From Aradus depressus (taxonomy: Eukaryota; Arthropoda; Insecta; Hemiptera; Aradidae), in the NCBI GenBank assembly GCA_963662175.1, contig OY759217.1, positions 9,922,562 through 9,986,561 on the forward strand: DNA of 64,000 bases, read 5' to 3'. Below, piece after piece: positions 51,580 to 62,590 of the stretch; position 1 is the first letter of the stretch, and each line of letters opens with the position of its first letter. The notes below the pieces were generated by a model. The model was given only the letters and a program-made list of their open reading frames with translations, had not been told where the DNA came from and made no database searches. The translations under genes and the position numbers were made by a program.

Positions 51580-51655
51580 TAGGCAGCCTGGGGACTTCGA
51601 AAGCCGGCTAACACGAAATAATAAAGTCTATGAGAGGTCAGACTAAGTTTTTTTT
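51580..51655 (+). mobile_element. Penelope-like terminal fragment, hammerhead core deleted
   Basis: GGCAGCCTGGGGACTTCGAAA then GCCGGCTAAC and AATAATAAAGTCTATGAGAGG, GTCAGACTA. It keeps the GAAA, palindrome AGCCGGCT and downstream sequence of the 6130-6230 copy but has lost CTGATGA and half of stem II. Confidence 0.6.
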
Positions 51656-52115
51656 TATAGAACTTTAATTTCAACCTAAGATGCCCTAAATATTAACTTA
51701 AGGAATGTTGGATGTTTTCAAGGTAGTTTACCGTTGACAAAGACGGCCGAGTGGGTTGTGTGTCGACAGATAGTGGTTTTTCTTGTTCATGTCTTGTAGC
51801 AGGGAGAGAGCCCGTTAAGGTTTTTCTATCGTCTAGGAAAGAAACCTTCCCCAGGAGGCTCCCAAGATTCATTTGTCAGACCTCAGTCCTGAGTCTCGTC
51901 TCTGGAAAGAATGACTCCGGTTCTGTTCGCTTATTGTGCGCCCTCCAAGAAAAACACCACTCCTAGAAGAAATAACCTTTCTATTATATTGCTTTTTAGC
52001 GCTTTCTCGTATGGGAGGGGAAGAAACAAACAAAAACACACTTATCGTTGGAAAACGTCATAATATGGCCCCTAGATGGGTCTTATCTCAATGATATCAA
52101 TATCCTTTTTTATTC
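51656..52115. other. No recognised feature
   Basis: A 71-codon plus frame (51751-51966) has no known domain. C18 run at 52115-52132 next to HP-A. Confidence 0.35.
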
Positions 52116-52132
52116 CCCCCCCCCCCCCCCCC

Positions 52133-53015
52133 TCGCTATACAATGTATAGAGGATGTTATGAAATTTGATGTTGATTTCCCCCTGAATTTCGTGGTTTTC
52201 GACTCCCTAATTCCAAAAGTGAGCAAGAAAAATGTTTGTCTGTAAACACAATAACTTTTATTTTTATTCGGGTGCTCCGGTGAATCACCCTGCCCGATAT
52301 CGTCGGGAGAAGAGGTATGAATTTGGTTTTATTTAACATTCTGTTGCTATGGGTGTCTGGGGGCGACATTCCCTAGTCCCTTGCGGGACAGGCTGGCGCT
52401 CCTCAGACCCCCTTGTGTTGCGGCTGCCTGGTGGCGCCGAGAGAGCTCGGGATTGATGGAGTGGGGCTGAACACAATAACTGCCGATAGAATGAATGAAT
52501 CGACACGAAATTTTATATCTTTTTCTAAAACCCCATAAAGACAACACTAATTGATTTTCAGCCAACCCAAGGTGGGGGGGGGGGGGGGGGGGGATAACTG
52601 GGGTCGTAAATGTATTGACATGTAAATTTTATATAAGGATTGGCAGGTCCCTGAGGAAAACCTCTACTGATTTTCAGCCAAACCGATTCGTCGTTTCCTG
52701 GCGGAGAAAGAAGAAAGAGCGCTTAGAGGGAAGTTCAAATCAAAACCCCCTAATAACTACCAATGTATCGACACGAAATTTTATATAAGGGTTCATAAGG
52801 CCCCTAATAAACATTCCTATTGGCCGAAGCAAAACTGACCAAATTAAGAAAGAGAAGGAGGAATGTATCCAAACGAAATTTTTAACAAATATTGATATAA
52901 GTCCTTGAGAAAGATACGTACTGATTTTCAGACAAATTGACTCAAGAGAAAGGATAAGAGAGAAAGTGAAAAGTTAGTTTATTATAAATAATTCGAGGTA
53001 TATTGCTGGAGATTT
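52133..53015 (+). mobile_element. HP-A repeat, long copy with four or five units and nested SINE-2
   Basis: Hairpin CTCGCTATACAATGTATAGAGG then ATGTTATG. Broken by SINE-2, then successive units each with ACGAAATTTTATAT and TGATTTTCAGCC at about 52505, 52625, 52770 and 52880. A G run (52572-52592) lies at the G-rich site. Right end AATTCGAGGTATATTGCTGG. Confidence 0.82.
52257..52469 (-). mobile_element. SINE-2, complete, 213 bp
   Basis: Flanked by AACACAATAACT (52245-52256, 52470-52481), exact 12 bp. On minus: starts CAGCCCCACTCCATCAATCC, shares CGGCGCCACCAGGCAGCCGC and CCGGAGCACCCG with copy 41669-41858, ends in an A-rich tail. Contains an extra internal segment (52305-52370) missing from the other copy. 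Confidence 0.92.
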
Positions 53016-53297
53016 TTTATGGCATTAAGTATGGGTGGGGGGAGCCAGAACCATATCTGGGCCTTCTGTCTATTTCCCTAAGGCCCCATTGTATATTGTT
53101 CTGCCATGCACGTCTTACTGCTACTGCCACTCACTGATTTCCCATCCTGGTATTAAAGAACGAAGTTCATCCTCTAGGGCCGTCTTCCTCAACTCACATC
53201 TTCAGCGGTAATTAAACTCAAGGAGTGGTCAGTAAGAGTTAGATGATGCAGAGAAGTGTAAGTTTTACAAGATTTTACCCATCCTCTTTTCTTTTTT

Positions 53298-53905
53298 AAC
53301 TTTCTCAGATATACAAAGTATAGGGGAAGTTATGTAATCGGTCAAAAATTGAATGCGGAGTTTTCAACGGAATTTCAAGTTTTCCACCCTCCGTCCTTGA
53401 GAACACGATAACTCCCCATAGAATGGAATTGACATGAAATATCTAATGTAGATTCAAAACTTCATAAGGACGAAACGTATTAATTTCCCAAAATCGAAGG
53501 GGGACAGGAGAAAGGGGGCTTGAATCATATACCCTAATATTTAATATAAAAAAAGAAAGATATTGCTTAATTCACAAAATATATAAAATATATGGTCGCA
53601 ATACCGATAATACTAGCATATATTTTGTGAAATTGACAACATTTTTTAGATACAAACGTTTTTCTTTATTTTTTTTATTGTTTCACAATATCTCTGCAAA
53701 AAAAAAATAATAATAATAAATAAATAGTATTACCCTAATACCTGCCGATGTAATGAATGTATCGAAACAGAATTTAGTGTGAAGATTCAGAAGCCACAAT
53801 GTAAGTCAAATATTGAGTTTTAGCCCAAACGGTCGATTGACTTTGGAGGGAGAGCAAAAACGTAATTAATTAATTCTTGCTGGGGAAGTACATAGGCGGA
53901 GATTG
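53298..53905 (+). mobile_element. HP-A repeat, full length, with nested retro fragment
   Basis: Hairpin AACTTTCTCAGATATACAAAG then TATAGGGGAAGTTATG, GGTCAAAAATTGAATGCGG. The insertion at 53541-53730 is flanked by TACCCTAATA. Then CTGCCGATGTAATGAATG to TTGCTGGGGAAGTACATAGG. Confidence 0.85.
53541..53730 (+). mobile_element. Penelope-like terminal fragment inserted in HP-A
   Basis: TACCCTAATA at 53530-53539 and 53731-53740 is a 10-bp duplication. Contains GGTCGCAATACCGATAATAC (decayed stem/GAAA), CATATATTTTGTGAAATTG and AAACGTTTTTCTTTATTTTTT shared with 19860-19960, then A10 and AAT units. Confidence 0.65.
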
Positions 53906-53976
53906 TTGTGTAGTTTGATTTATTTCGATGAAAAAATATTTTCTTCACCTCTTCTTCTGAGTGAGTGGGTTTACAT

Positions 53977-56438
53977 TTAAATGTCCTCATTCTTCTATCC
54001 CACTGTCATCTGTTGATTGAGCTGGTAATCAGTCAATAATTAAATGTCCTCATTCTTCTATCCCACTGTCATCTGTTGATTGAGTTGGTAATTAATCAAT
54101 AATTAAATGTCCTCATTCTTCTATCCCACTGTCATCTGTTGATTGAGTTGGTAATTAAACAATAATTAAATGTCCTCATTCTTCTATCCCATTGTCATCT
54201 GTTGATTGAGTTGGTAATTAAACAATAATTAAATGTCCTCATTCTTCTATCTCACTGTCATCTGTTGATCGAGTTAGTAATTAATCAATAATTAAATGTC
54301 CTCATTCTTCTATCCCACTGTCATCTGTTGATTGAGTTGGTAATTAAACAATAATTAAATGTCCTCATTCTTCTATCTCACTGTCATCTGTTGATTGAGT
54401 TGGTAATTAAACAATAATTAAATGTCCTCATTCTTCTATCTCACTGTCATCTGTTGATTGAGTTGGTAATTAATCAATAATTAAATGTCCTCATTCTTCT
54501 ATCCCACTGTCATCTGTTGATTGAGTTGGTAATTAAACAATAATTAAATGTCCTCATTCTTCTATCTCACTGTCATCTGTTGATTGAGTTGGTAATTAAA
54601 CAATAATTAAATGTCCTCATTCTTCTATCTCACTGTCATCTGTTGATTGAGTTGGTAATTAATCAATAATTAAATGTCCTCATTCTTCTATCCCACTGTC
54701 ATCTGTTGATCGAGTTAGTAATTAATCAATAATTAAATGTCCTCATTCTTCTATCCCACTGTCATCTGTTGATTGAGTTGGTAATTAAACAATAATTAAA
54801 TGTCCTCATTCTTCTATCTCACTGTCATCTGTTGATCGAGTTAGTAATTAATCAATAATTAAATGTCCTCATTCTTCTATCCCACTGTCATCTGTTGATT
54901 GAGTTGGTAATTAAACAATAATTAAATGTCCTCATTCTTCTATCCCACTGTCATCTGTTGATTGAGTTGGTAATTAAACAATAATTAAATGTCCTCATTC
55001 TTCTATCCCACTGTCATCTGTTGATTGAGTTGGTAACTAAACAATAATTAAATGTCCTCATTCTTCTATCCCATTGTCATCTGTTGATTGAGTTGGTAAT
55101 TAAACAATAATTAAATGTCCTCATTCTTCTATCTCACTGTCATCTGTTGATTGAGTTGGTAATTAATCAATAATTAAATGTCCTCATTCTTCTATCCCAC
55201 TGTCATCTGTTAATTGAGTTGGTAATTAATCAATAATTAAATGTCCTCATTCTTCTATCTCACTGTCATCTGTTGATTGAGTTGGTAATTAATCAATAAT
55301 TAAATGTCCTCATTCTTCTATCTCACTGTCATCTGTTGATTGAGTTGGTAATTAATCAATAATTAAATGTCCTCATTCTTCTATCCCACTGTCATCTGTT
55401 GATTGAGTTGGTAATTAAACAATAATTAAATGTCCTCATTCTTCTATCCCATTGTCATCTGTTGATTGAGTTGGTAATTAAACAATAATTAAATGTCCTC
55501 ATTCTTCTATCTCACTGTCATCTGTTGATCGAGTTAGTAATTAATCAATAATTAAATGTCCTCATTCTTCTATCCCACTGTCATCTGTTGATTGAGTTGG
55601 TAATTAAACAATAATTAAATGTCCTCATTCTTCTATCCCACTGTCATCTGTTGATTGAGTTGGTAATTAAACAATAATTAAATGTCCTCATTCTTCTATC
55701 CCACTGTCATCTGTTGATTGAGTTGGTAACTAAACAATAATTAAATGTCCTCATTCTTCTATCCCATTGTCATCTGTTGATTGAGTTGGTAATTAAACAA
55801 TAATTAAATGTCCTCATTCTTCTATCTCACTGTCATCTGTTGATTGAGTTGGTAATTAATCAATAATTAAATGTCCTCATTCTTCTATCTCACTGTCATC
55901 TGTTGATCGAGTTAGTAATTAATCAATAATTAAATGTCCTCATTCTTCTATCCCACTGTCATCTGTTGATTGAGTTGGTAATTAATCAATAATTAAATGT
56001 CCTCATTCTTCTATCCCATTGTCATCTGTTGATTGAGTTGGTAATTAAACAATAATTAAATGTCCTCATTCTTCTATCTCACTGTCATCTGTTGATTGAG
56101 TTGGTAATTAATCAATAATTAAATGTCCTCATTCTTCTATCTCACTGTCATCTGTTGATCGAGTTAGTAATTAATCAATAATTAAATTTCCTCATTCTTC
56201 TATCCCACTGTCATCTGTTGATTGAGTTGGTAATTAATCAATAATTAAATGTCCTCATTCTTCTATCCCATTGTCATCTGTTGATTGAATTGGTAATTAA
56301 ACAATAATTAAATGTCCTCATTCTTCTATCTCACTGTCATCTGTTGATCGAGTTAGTAATTAATCAATAATTAAATGTCCTCATTCTTCTATCCCACTGT
56401 CATCTGTTGATTGAGTTGGTAATTAATCAATAATTAAA
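53977..56438. repeat. 63-bp satellite, about 39 units
   Basis: Unit AATTAAATGTCCTCATTCTT then CTATCCCACTGTCATCTGTT and GATTGAGTTGGTAATTAATCA (about). Variants at a few fixed positions (CCC/CTC, ACTG/ATTG, GATT/GATC with GG/AG, AATC/AAAC). The rare variant GGTAACTAAAC occurs at 55032 and 55725, exactly 693 bp (11 units) apart within matching variant strings, so part of the array arose by an 11-unit block duplication. No frame is open. A-rich and T-rich edges; no spacers. Confidence 0.97.
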
Positions 56439-56636
56439 ACTAATGTACTTCCATATCCTCAAATTTTCTCTTTTCGTTCCATTTTTATTTTATTATATAC
56501 ATGGTTATATTTATTATAGTCAAATTCAATTCCTTTGAATAATGTTTTTGTTATTACATTTATTTTTTTTATTTTTACAGGTAAGAATTCACTACCCTCT
56601 CAAAGTTCAACATAATGTGTGAGTACTAGTTTTAAT

Positions 56637-56745
56637 AATCATGAGATGTGGCCATTACTATACTTTCTTATACCAACCACGCTTACAGATCCACTCTCTC
56701 TCCCTCCCCCTTCTCAAAATCATTTCATACTGGCATTACTGATTT
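56637..56745 (+). mobile_element. HP-B far-end fragment
   Basis: GAGATGTGGCCATTACTATAC then TTTCTTATACCAACCACGC, pyrimidine tail, CTTCTCAAAATCATTTCATAC, TGGCATTACTG. Close match to 39370-39460. Confidence 0.75.
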
Positions 56746-57071
56746 TTCATTTAAATAACTGCCCAATAATCCTCAAAAGACAAGATAATGTTAAGGAAGG
56801 GAGGAAAGCATTTCGAAACCAGTAAATGAAATTATTGTAAAATCAGAATAGGAATGTCCAATTATCCAGAGAAGAAAGTAATTCGACTTTCAACTAAATC
56901 GACGAACAGATATTTAAACAAGTGTTTAGGTCAATTTAAATCATCGATATGACCATAACGATATAATTTAGATGGAGTGTGCTCGGGATGTTAACTTCCA
57001 GTCCTGGCCCCCTGAGGGCAGCACATTACTTACAGTCACCCTGCCCCACACTTGCCTTCATATCCATTCTA
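56746..57071. other. No recognised feature
   Basis: Nothing recognised. Confidence 0.3.
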
Positions 57072-57072
57072 T

Positions 57073-57192
57073 GGTTAGTTAGTTATTGTGACTCATGCTC
57101 GGGCTATAACTTTGAGACCATATCGCCTACTACCAGCTCTTACGTCGCTCCTAAACCTAAACACGCATACCAATGAGCTACCGGCGCCCTCA
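57073..57192 (-). mobile_element. SINE-1 with large internal deletion
   Basis: GGTTAGTTAGTTATTGTGACTC (tail), CTACTACCAGCTCTTACGTCG joined directly to CACGCATACCAATGAGC and TACCGGCGCCCTC (head). About 230 bp of body are missing but both ends are kept. Confidence 0.85.
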
Positions 57193-57402
57193 GTTGCACG
57201 GCTATCTATATGACTCGAATGACGACCGTCTACTAACAAATATCGATAATGACTAAATTCAAAATGGCGTATTTTTCTGATTTTGAGTCATCAAGATCAA
57301 ATTGAGACCATTTCTGGTAAATATCGTTGCTATGTATGTGTGTATGTCTCTCATTCATTATATCTCTGAGATTTATGAATCGATTACAACTGCAAATATC
57401 AG

Positions 57403-57423
57403 GAGGGGGGGGGGGGGGGGGGG
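57403..57423 (+). repeat. G run
   Basis: About 20 G, just left of the HP-A hairpin at 57438. Confidence 0.9.
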
Positions 57424-57437
57424 ACAGAATCCTTTTT

Positions 57438-58146
57438 ACTTCCCGAATAATACGAAGTATACGGGAAGTTATCAGATTGGCCAGAAATTCAGGTGTGTCT
57501 GTGAACAGGATAACTCTATAGAATAAATATATTGACAAAATATTTTATATGGTAATCTGAAACCCCATAGGGACGTCACATATCAATTTTCAGCCGAATC
57601 GGCCAAAGGGCCGGGGAGGATTAGGGGAGAGCTGAACACAAAAACCCCAATATCTGCCGAAGTATTAGATGTTTCGACACAAATTTCTTTTTTAATTTTT
57701 TTTTTATCACACCCACCCTTATAGAAATTTCTTCTTTTGGGGTGTTAAAGGTACCACCGAGGCGGGCTACGTTACCGTAGAAATTCTGTATGTGAACCAT
57801 AACCCCGTAAGCATGATATCTGTCAATCTTCAGCCGGATTGGGCAAAGAGAAGTAGGGGGAAGAAAAACTCCTATAACTGCCAAAGTAATGGAAGTTTTC
57901 ACGCAAAATTCTATAAGTGAAACATAAAAAGGATAACCAACAATTATTTCAGCCAAATCGGCCAAAGCTAAGTGGAGTAGGATTCAACTCAAAACCCTAA
58001 AAATAAACCAATAAGTCAACACGAAATTTAGTATGATGATTCAGAAGTTGGTTTTCAAGTAAATCAGTAATCGTGTTTTAGAGAAAGAGAGAGCGAAAAC
58101 TTACTTGATTTTTTCGCGCGGGGGAAGTACATTCCGGTATATTCAC
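57438..58146 (+). mobile_element. HP-A repeat, long copy, four units
   Basis: Hairpin ACTTCCCGAATAATACGAAG then TATACGGGAAGTTATC. Units with TTTTCAGCCGAATCGGCC, CTTCAGCCGGATTGGGC and TTTCAGCCAAATCGGCC. Right end GCGGGGGAAGTACATTCCGG. An insertion-like T/A-rich segment lies at 57685-57785. Shows that copies differ in unit number. Confidence 0.85.
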
Positions 58147-58264
58147 CCACGATTACTATGGTACAGCCTCATTTTCAGACTAATTAAACTAAAGTCTGTA
58201 CCATTGTCTTTTTACGAATTTACGATACTTAAAAGTACTTTCGAACTGAATATAAGATTGTGTT

Positions 58265-59070
58265 TGTTGCAGTCCGTGAAGAATTATTATCAGTTTTCCG
58301 GACCATTGATAGCAGGTGGGAACGTGAATGCACACACTCCCTTAATGCACTCCTGCAAATGACGGATTTCGTTAATACGAGACAGTATGATGCAGTGTGC
58401 ACTGTAGACGTCGTTTCCACTGTAGCACTTCACGTCAAGCACCAATTTTGGCTAATGCATGCAGATTGGTCCCCATAAACATTTCCCCAACCTTCTCCCT
58501 CTCTTGTATGCATTTAACCTGTTTAATTGAATAATTTGTTTTGTTTACCAATATCAGTTTGGATTTTACATCTATTAGTAACTATTTCATAGATCCATAC
58601 TGGTTCATGGTACTCTTGCGATCAGTTATGTGCCTCCCACATGATTTCTTCCCCGTCTACTGAGGAAGACGACAGAAAATAAGGGATGTACACATTTCCC
58701 TTCGACAATAATTCAACGCAGATGAGAAGGTTTCACAGTAGCTAAAATAACAGCTATGCTGTGGATGGGATCGAAGAAGCCGACAGAGCAGCTAAAAAGC
58801 GTGTACTGAGTCATTAGGCATTCGGCCAGAAGATCTGATGAAGCAGGTCAAGATGGCTGCCTTAGTTGGAGAAATGAATGGTCAGAGCAAGACACACAAC
58901 TGAATCATCTAAAGCCAAACCTAATACCCATTAACTTCTCCGATGAACTCTCCCGACGAGAAAAAAATGGGTACCTCCTGGTGGAGAACAGAGCTCCAAG
59001 ATTTGTCCTCTGTGGGGAGTTGCTGACGTTGAGTCATGTGATTGAGACTGTCAGAAACTCGCCACTATCG
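58265..59070 (+). pseudogene. LINE remnant: endonuclease, RNase H and C-terminal pieces in order
   Basis: At about 58297-58350 one frame reads QFSGPLIAGGNVNAHTPL, resembling the APE endonuclease motif GGDFNAH (D replaced by N). At 58768-58800 IEEADRAAKK fits the RNase H C-terminus. At 58870-59060 EWSEQDTQLNHLKPN, DELSRREK, NGYLLVENRAP and CGELLTLSHVIE fit the C-terminal region, with the RLRIGHT segment deleted. The reverse transcriptase is missing. RNase H-bearing I/Jockey/R1-type, long dead. An 80-codon overlapping frame (to 58478) is a by-product. Confidence 0.6.
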
Positions 59071-60085
59071 GGAAAATAATAGCATGCCCGCAACACTCCG
59101 AGATATATTTTGTGAGAGAACACCTAGATTCCGGAATAGAATTTCTGAAAGATATACATATATTTTTGTATATTTAGATATGAAGAGTTGAGATTCATTG
59201 AGTGATGGTTTACTGAAGGACTGGCGGTGCGATGGGAAGCATTCTGGAAGCATCAAGAGGAGGCTTGCTATACGTTCTGACAACATTCCCTAAAGTTAGT
59301 GCTAGGCTGTCTGCTTGTCCAACCTGCCACCTCTATCTACCATCCATGGACCTATCTCGACCTTTATTATAAATTTGCGCCCATCAGAATTAGCCTGCAT
59401 CCATCAGGCATCCATGACCCTCGTGTTCGAAAAGCCTTATTTTGAGATCAGTGTGACCCGCCTACTTAAGCATACAAAGATAACGGAGCTAGCAATCATT
59501 TTATGTTTCCCCCAACAACCTCCCCTCGTTCAAAATTTTAAGATGCCACATAGCCTATGCAGGACTTATAAGGATAATACATGTTAATTTTTTTAGAAAT
59601 TTTCATTTCTAAAATAAAGAATATTGTCTTCAGATAACGGGAAGGAACTTCTTGTGTACCTCGTGACTCTTCGACAGGGAATTCTTACAGTCTTCCTTAA
59701 TCCTACAGAGAATCAGTTGTAAGTATTGAGTCTTGATCGCAGACAAATACTCAATTACTTAAACGTCTGTGTAAAGAAAAATAATAATGTTTATTTTGGA
59801 CATTTCGGGGAGGTGGAACTAGGATCCTCTTCATTACTAGGCAGCAAATATATACTTGAAGCTTTGAAGTAATCTTAGCATTAACAGTACTATTATTAGC
59901 AGTGATGTTCCCTAAAGATATGACAGGATAACTCAAATCCACCTTTTTTTAATCTCTAACGTATGTTTTAACTTAAACTGAGTTGAAAATTTAAAAAAAA
60001 ATGATAGTACAGTCATGTTAACAGTTGGTAGGCAGGTATAATTAAAGACTCGGCTGAAGACATGACAATAGAAAGCCGGTCTGTA
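59071..60085. other. No recognised feature
   Basis: Short frames only (90 codons at 59315-59587 without known motif). May include LINE 3' UTR. Confidence 0.3.
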
Positions 60086-60094
60086 TGTCGGCTT

Positions 60095-60225
60095 ATCAGG
60101 AGCGGACCATCCTGAGAGCCTGGGGTTGGACTATCTGTCCTGATCTCCAGAGAGGACTCGAACCCCAGTTCCTTTTATCTCAAACAGCCCTCCACCACAC
60201 AATGTAAATTGCCTTCTCTTTGTTC
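60095..60225 (-). mobile_element. Possible tRNA-derived SINE fragment
   Basis: On minus, GGGGTTCGAGTCCTC at about 60152-60166 is a perfect B-box. Upstream TGTGGTGGAGGGCTG is only A-box-like. Single copy here, no tail or duplication seen. Confidence 0.3.
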
Positions 60226-60407
60226 ACATGTCCGCATCAGACTCACTCCTACCTTTTTTTCCTTCGTCTTCTTCCTATGTCCTTAATGTATGTACTTATG
60301 CTCTTATCTTTTTCTTTCATTTATTTGCTTATATAATTTTTTTTTTTTTTATTCTCTTACAAACAGTGATAACGGATGTAGTGAGAAAGATGTGCCAAAA
60401 CAAAGTC

Positions 60408-60562
60408 GTCGTTGAATCACTGGCAATGTATTATACATTAGCTGTTTGCTCCCCCTCCAAAACCAGTCCACCGTTTGCGCTATTATTCAATAGTTGACTA
60501 ACATAGGGGCTCCTAAATCCTCATACTAAATTTTGTGTCGATACATTCATTACAACTGCTGT
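60408..60562 (-). mobile_element. HP-A far half, reverse
   Basis: GAATCACTGGCAATGTATTAT, GCTCCCCCTCCAAAACCAGTC, TATTCAATAGTTGAC, CTCATACTAAATTTTGTG, GATACATTCATTACAACTGC. It ends at the retro fragment. Confidence 0.8.
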
Positions 60563-60672
60563 TAGTAGATCACAGGTTGTCAAATAAAAAATAGTCTGAC
60601 CTCTCACAGATTTTTATTAGTAGTGGTAGCTAGCCGGCTTTCGAGGTTTCCTTTATCATCAGACTGCCTGAA
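60563..60672 (-). mobile_element. Penelope-like terminal fragment with hammerhead-like core
   Basis: Minus: CTGATGA (60656-60662), TAAAGG..CCTC stem with expanded loop, GAAA, palindrome AGCCGGCT (60632-60639), then AATAAAAATCTGTGAGAGG and GTCAGACTA. Near-identical 3' part to 6178-6230. Confidence 0.6.
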
Positions 60673-60780
60673 AAATATTAGCACAAAGAGTCGACTGGTT
60701 TCAGAGTGTGAGCGAAAAGGTAATGCTTTAATTCGTTCTGGGGAAGTACATTGCGGTGATTCACTGACCGTTTTTTCTTC
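60673..60780 (+). mobile_element. HP-A far terminus, forward
   Basis: ATATTAGCACAAAGAGTCGAC, TGGTTTCAGAGTGTGAGCG, TTCGTTCTGGGGAAGTAC then ATTGCGGTGATTCACTGAC. Opposite sense to the HP-A half on the other side of the retro fragment. Confidence 0.8.
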
Positions 60781-60846
60781 TTGCCCTACCCCACCCCACA
60801 AATTTCTGAAGGGTGGCCTCTTTTAAACCTTGAGGTCATCCAAAAT

Positions 60847-60861
60847 GTAGATCCGCCACTG
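60847..60861 (-). mobile_element. hAT-type MITE end, isolated
   Basis: CAGTGGCGGATCTAC on the minus strand, like 22612-22624. The partner end was not found. Confidence 0.35.
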
Positions 60862-61328
60862 GTTCAACTTGTGGGATCGTCCGCGCTTTTATGGCTCATA
60901 TGACCATTTACACAGGAAACATAGGTACAAATCCAGGCTTTATGTACCTACCAAATATCGATTAAAAGGTAATATCATCTGATTAGAATAACGGCTCTCC
61001 TGATAATTGATGTTTGTCAGGCAAACCTGGAGAGCTGGCAGTGATAATGCTCAAAGCTCGTGTTTCAGATTAGTTTAGGAGCTCATTTGGTACCTCTGTG
61101 TTTGTATGACGCCTCATTACCTTTAACTTACATTTCACATGATACGGATTTTTTTTCGGAAGGAAGCTCGTTCGTTATAATCTTTTGTCTATGTCACAAG
61201 CAAATGGTTAATTTTAGGTAAATAGACTTTTTTTCGTCTGGTCAAAATGGACAATAAATAAATAAAACAAAATTATTTTCAAAAATATTTTCTATTCCAC
61301 GATGTGAATCATTTCCCTTCTTCTTCCT
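60862..61328. other. No recognised feature
   Basis: AT-rich, nothing recognised. Confidence 0.35.
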
Positions 61329-61334
61329 GCGGCG

Positions 61335-61490
61335 CTACGGTCCTGAAAGAACCCGGGCCTCCGTCACAATTCTCCTCCATTCGTCACGATCCAAAACCTC
61401 CCTCCATCCTCTGATGCCCAACACTCGGAGGTCCGCCTCGACTTCGTCCAGCCAACGGAGTCTCGGTCTTCCTCTTCTCCTGGCACCGCC
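61335..61490 (-). pseudogene. RTE-like LINE ORF, C-terminus with stop codon
   Basis: An undamaged 51-codon stretch: GARRRGRPRLRWLDEVEADL, RVLGIRGWREVLDRDEWRR, IVTEARVLSGP, stop at 61335-61337. This is the conserved tail of RTE-like ORFs (GRPRLRWLD, W-x2-x-A/V-LDR-x-EWR). The lack of lesions suggests a younger insertion than 5195-5625. 5' truncated at 61490; no A tail visible. Confidence 0.8.
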
Positions 61491-61502
61491 TGAATCATAT
61501 CC

Positions 61503-61997
61503 CAGCACAAATTAAACAATTGCTCTCCCTCCAAGGCGATTTGGGCTGAAACAATACTTGACTTACATAGTGCTTCTGGAACCTCATCCTAAATTATGTA
61601 TCGATACATTCATTACATCGGAAGTTAATATGAGTTTTGAGTCTAGCCCCCTGCCCTTTGGCTGATTCCGCTGAAAACTAGTTGGTGTCCTTATAGGGCT
61701 TTGAATTTACTCATGAAATTTCGAGTCAATCATTACAACGGCAGTTATTAGAGTTTCTGTGTTACGCCTCAACTCTAATTCCTCCTTCTCCTTGGCCGAT
61801 TTGGCTGAAAGTCAATAGGAGTCGTCCTTAGATGATTCTGGATTTACTTGTAAAATTTCGTGTCGATACATTCATTCTATTAATTTTTTGATATCAGGAG
61901 ACTAACCTCTTTTCTAAAAAACATGAAATTCCGTTAAAAACTCTGCATCGAATTTTTTACCGATTATATAACTTGCCCTATACTTCATATAGCTTGG
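61503..61997 (-). mobile_element. HP-A repeat, nearly full length, reverse
   Basis: AATTGCTCTCCCTCCAAGGCG, CCTCATCCTAAATTATG, units with TGATTCCGCTGAAAAC and GATTTGGCTGAAAGTC, CGATTATATAACTTGCCC, TATACTTCATATAGCTTGGG then AAATAAAA. Confidence 0.85.
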
Positions 61998-62014
61998 GAA
62001 ATAAAAATTTATAA

Positions 62015-62070
62015 ATAAACTACCGATTTCGGTATTACATCCATCGCCAAGTTTAGTTATAAACTAAGAC
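62015..62070 (-). ncRNA. Decayed hammerhead-like motif
   Basis: Minus: TTGGCGATGGATGTAATACC then GAAATCGGT: the CTGANGA core is mutated, the GG..ACC stem and GAAA partly kept. Relative of 63002-63024. Confidence 0.3.
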
Positions 62071-62133
62071 GATTGCGCAAGATCGCGGGTTCGAGAACTG
62101 GCCGAGGCCCCTAGGTTTTTTATCTGGGAGGTG

Positions 62134-62479
62134 GGTTAGGTTAGGTTTTATGACTCATGCCCGGGCTTTAACTACGAGGTCATATCGCCTACTACCAGAG
62201 CGCTCTTTCGTCACTCTGGTGGACATGAGCCCGACTCTACTGTGGGAGTCCTAAATTTTGCCTACCTTAAATTTTTATTCATCTAGGGTAGGGGTCTTTA
62301 ACGAGTACCTGACATCGTACAGGCTCGGGACCATCGCTTAACGTCCCATCCGAAGGACGGCGTGCTTAAGTTTATTTTACCTCCCAGATAAAATAAACTA
62401 AGGGCCTCGGTCGGGCTACGAACCCACGACCTTGAGCTCAGAAGTCAAGCACGCATACCACTGAGCTACCGGCGCCCTC
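62134..62479 (-). mobile_element. SINE-1, complete and young, 346 bp, inside SINE-1
   Basis: Exact 13-bp duplication TATCTGGGAGGTG (62121-62133, 62480-62492). Same A box, B box and pentanucleotide tail type (AACCTAACC) as 31171-31522 and nearly identical to it, so both belong to the recently active subfamily. Confidence 0.95.
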
Positions 62480-62590
62480 TATCTGGGAGGTGAAGAGACC
62501 CTGAAAACGCCATCCTTCGGATGTGACGTTATGCGATGGTACCGACCTTGTACGTCAGGATCTCGTTAATTAACCTACACTTGGCGACAT

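Noticed and set aside
53977..56438. CRISPR-like array
   Set aside because: Units are directly contiguous without variable spacers and the context is eukaryotic; it is a satellite.
58236..58478. 80-codon host exon
   Set aside because: An overlapping frame carries a LINE endonuclease-like motif, and RNase H and C-terminal LINE pieces follow in order, so it is read as a frame of a dead LINE.
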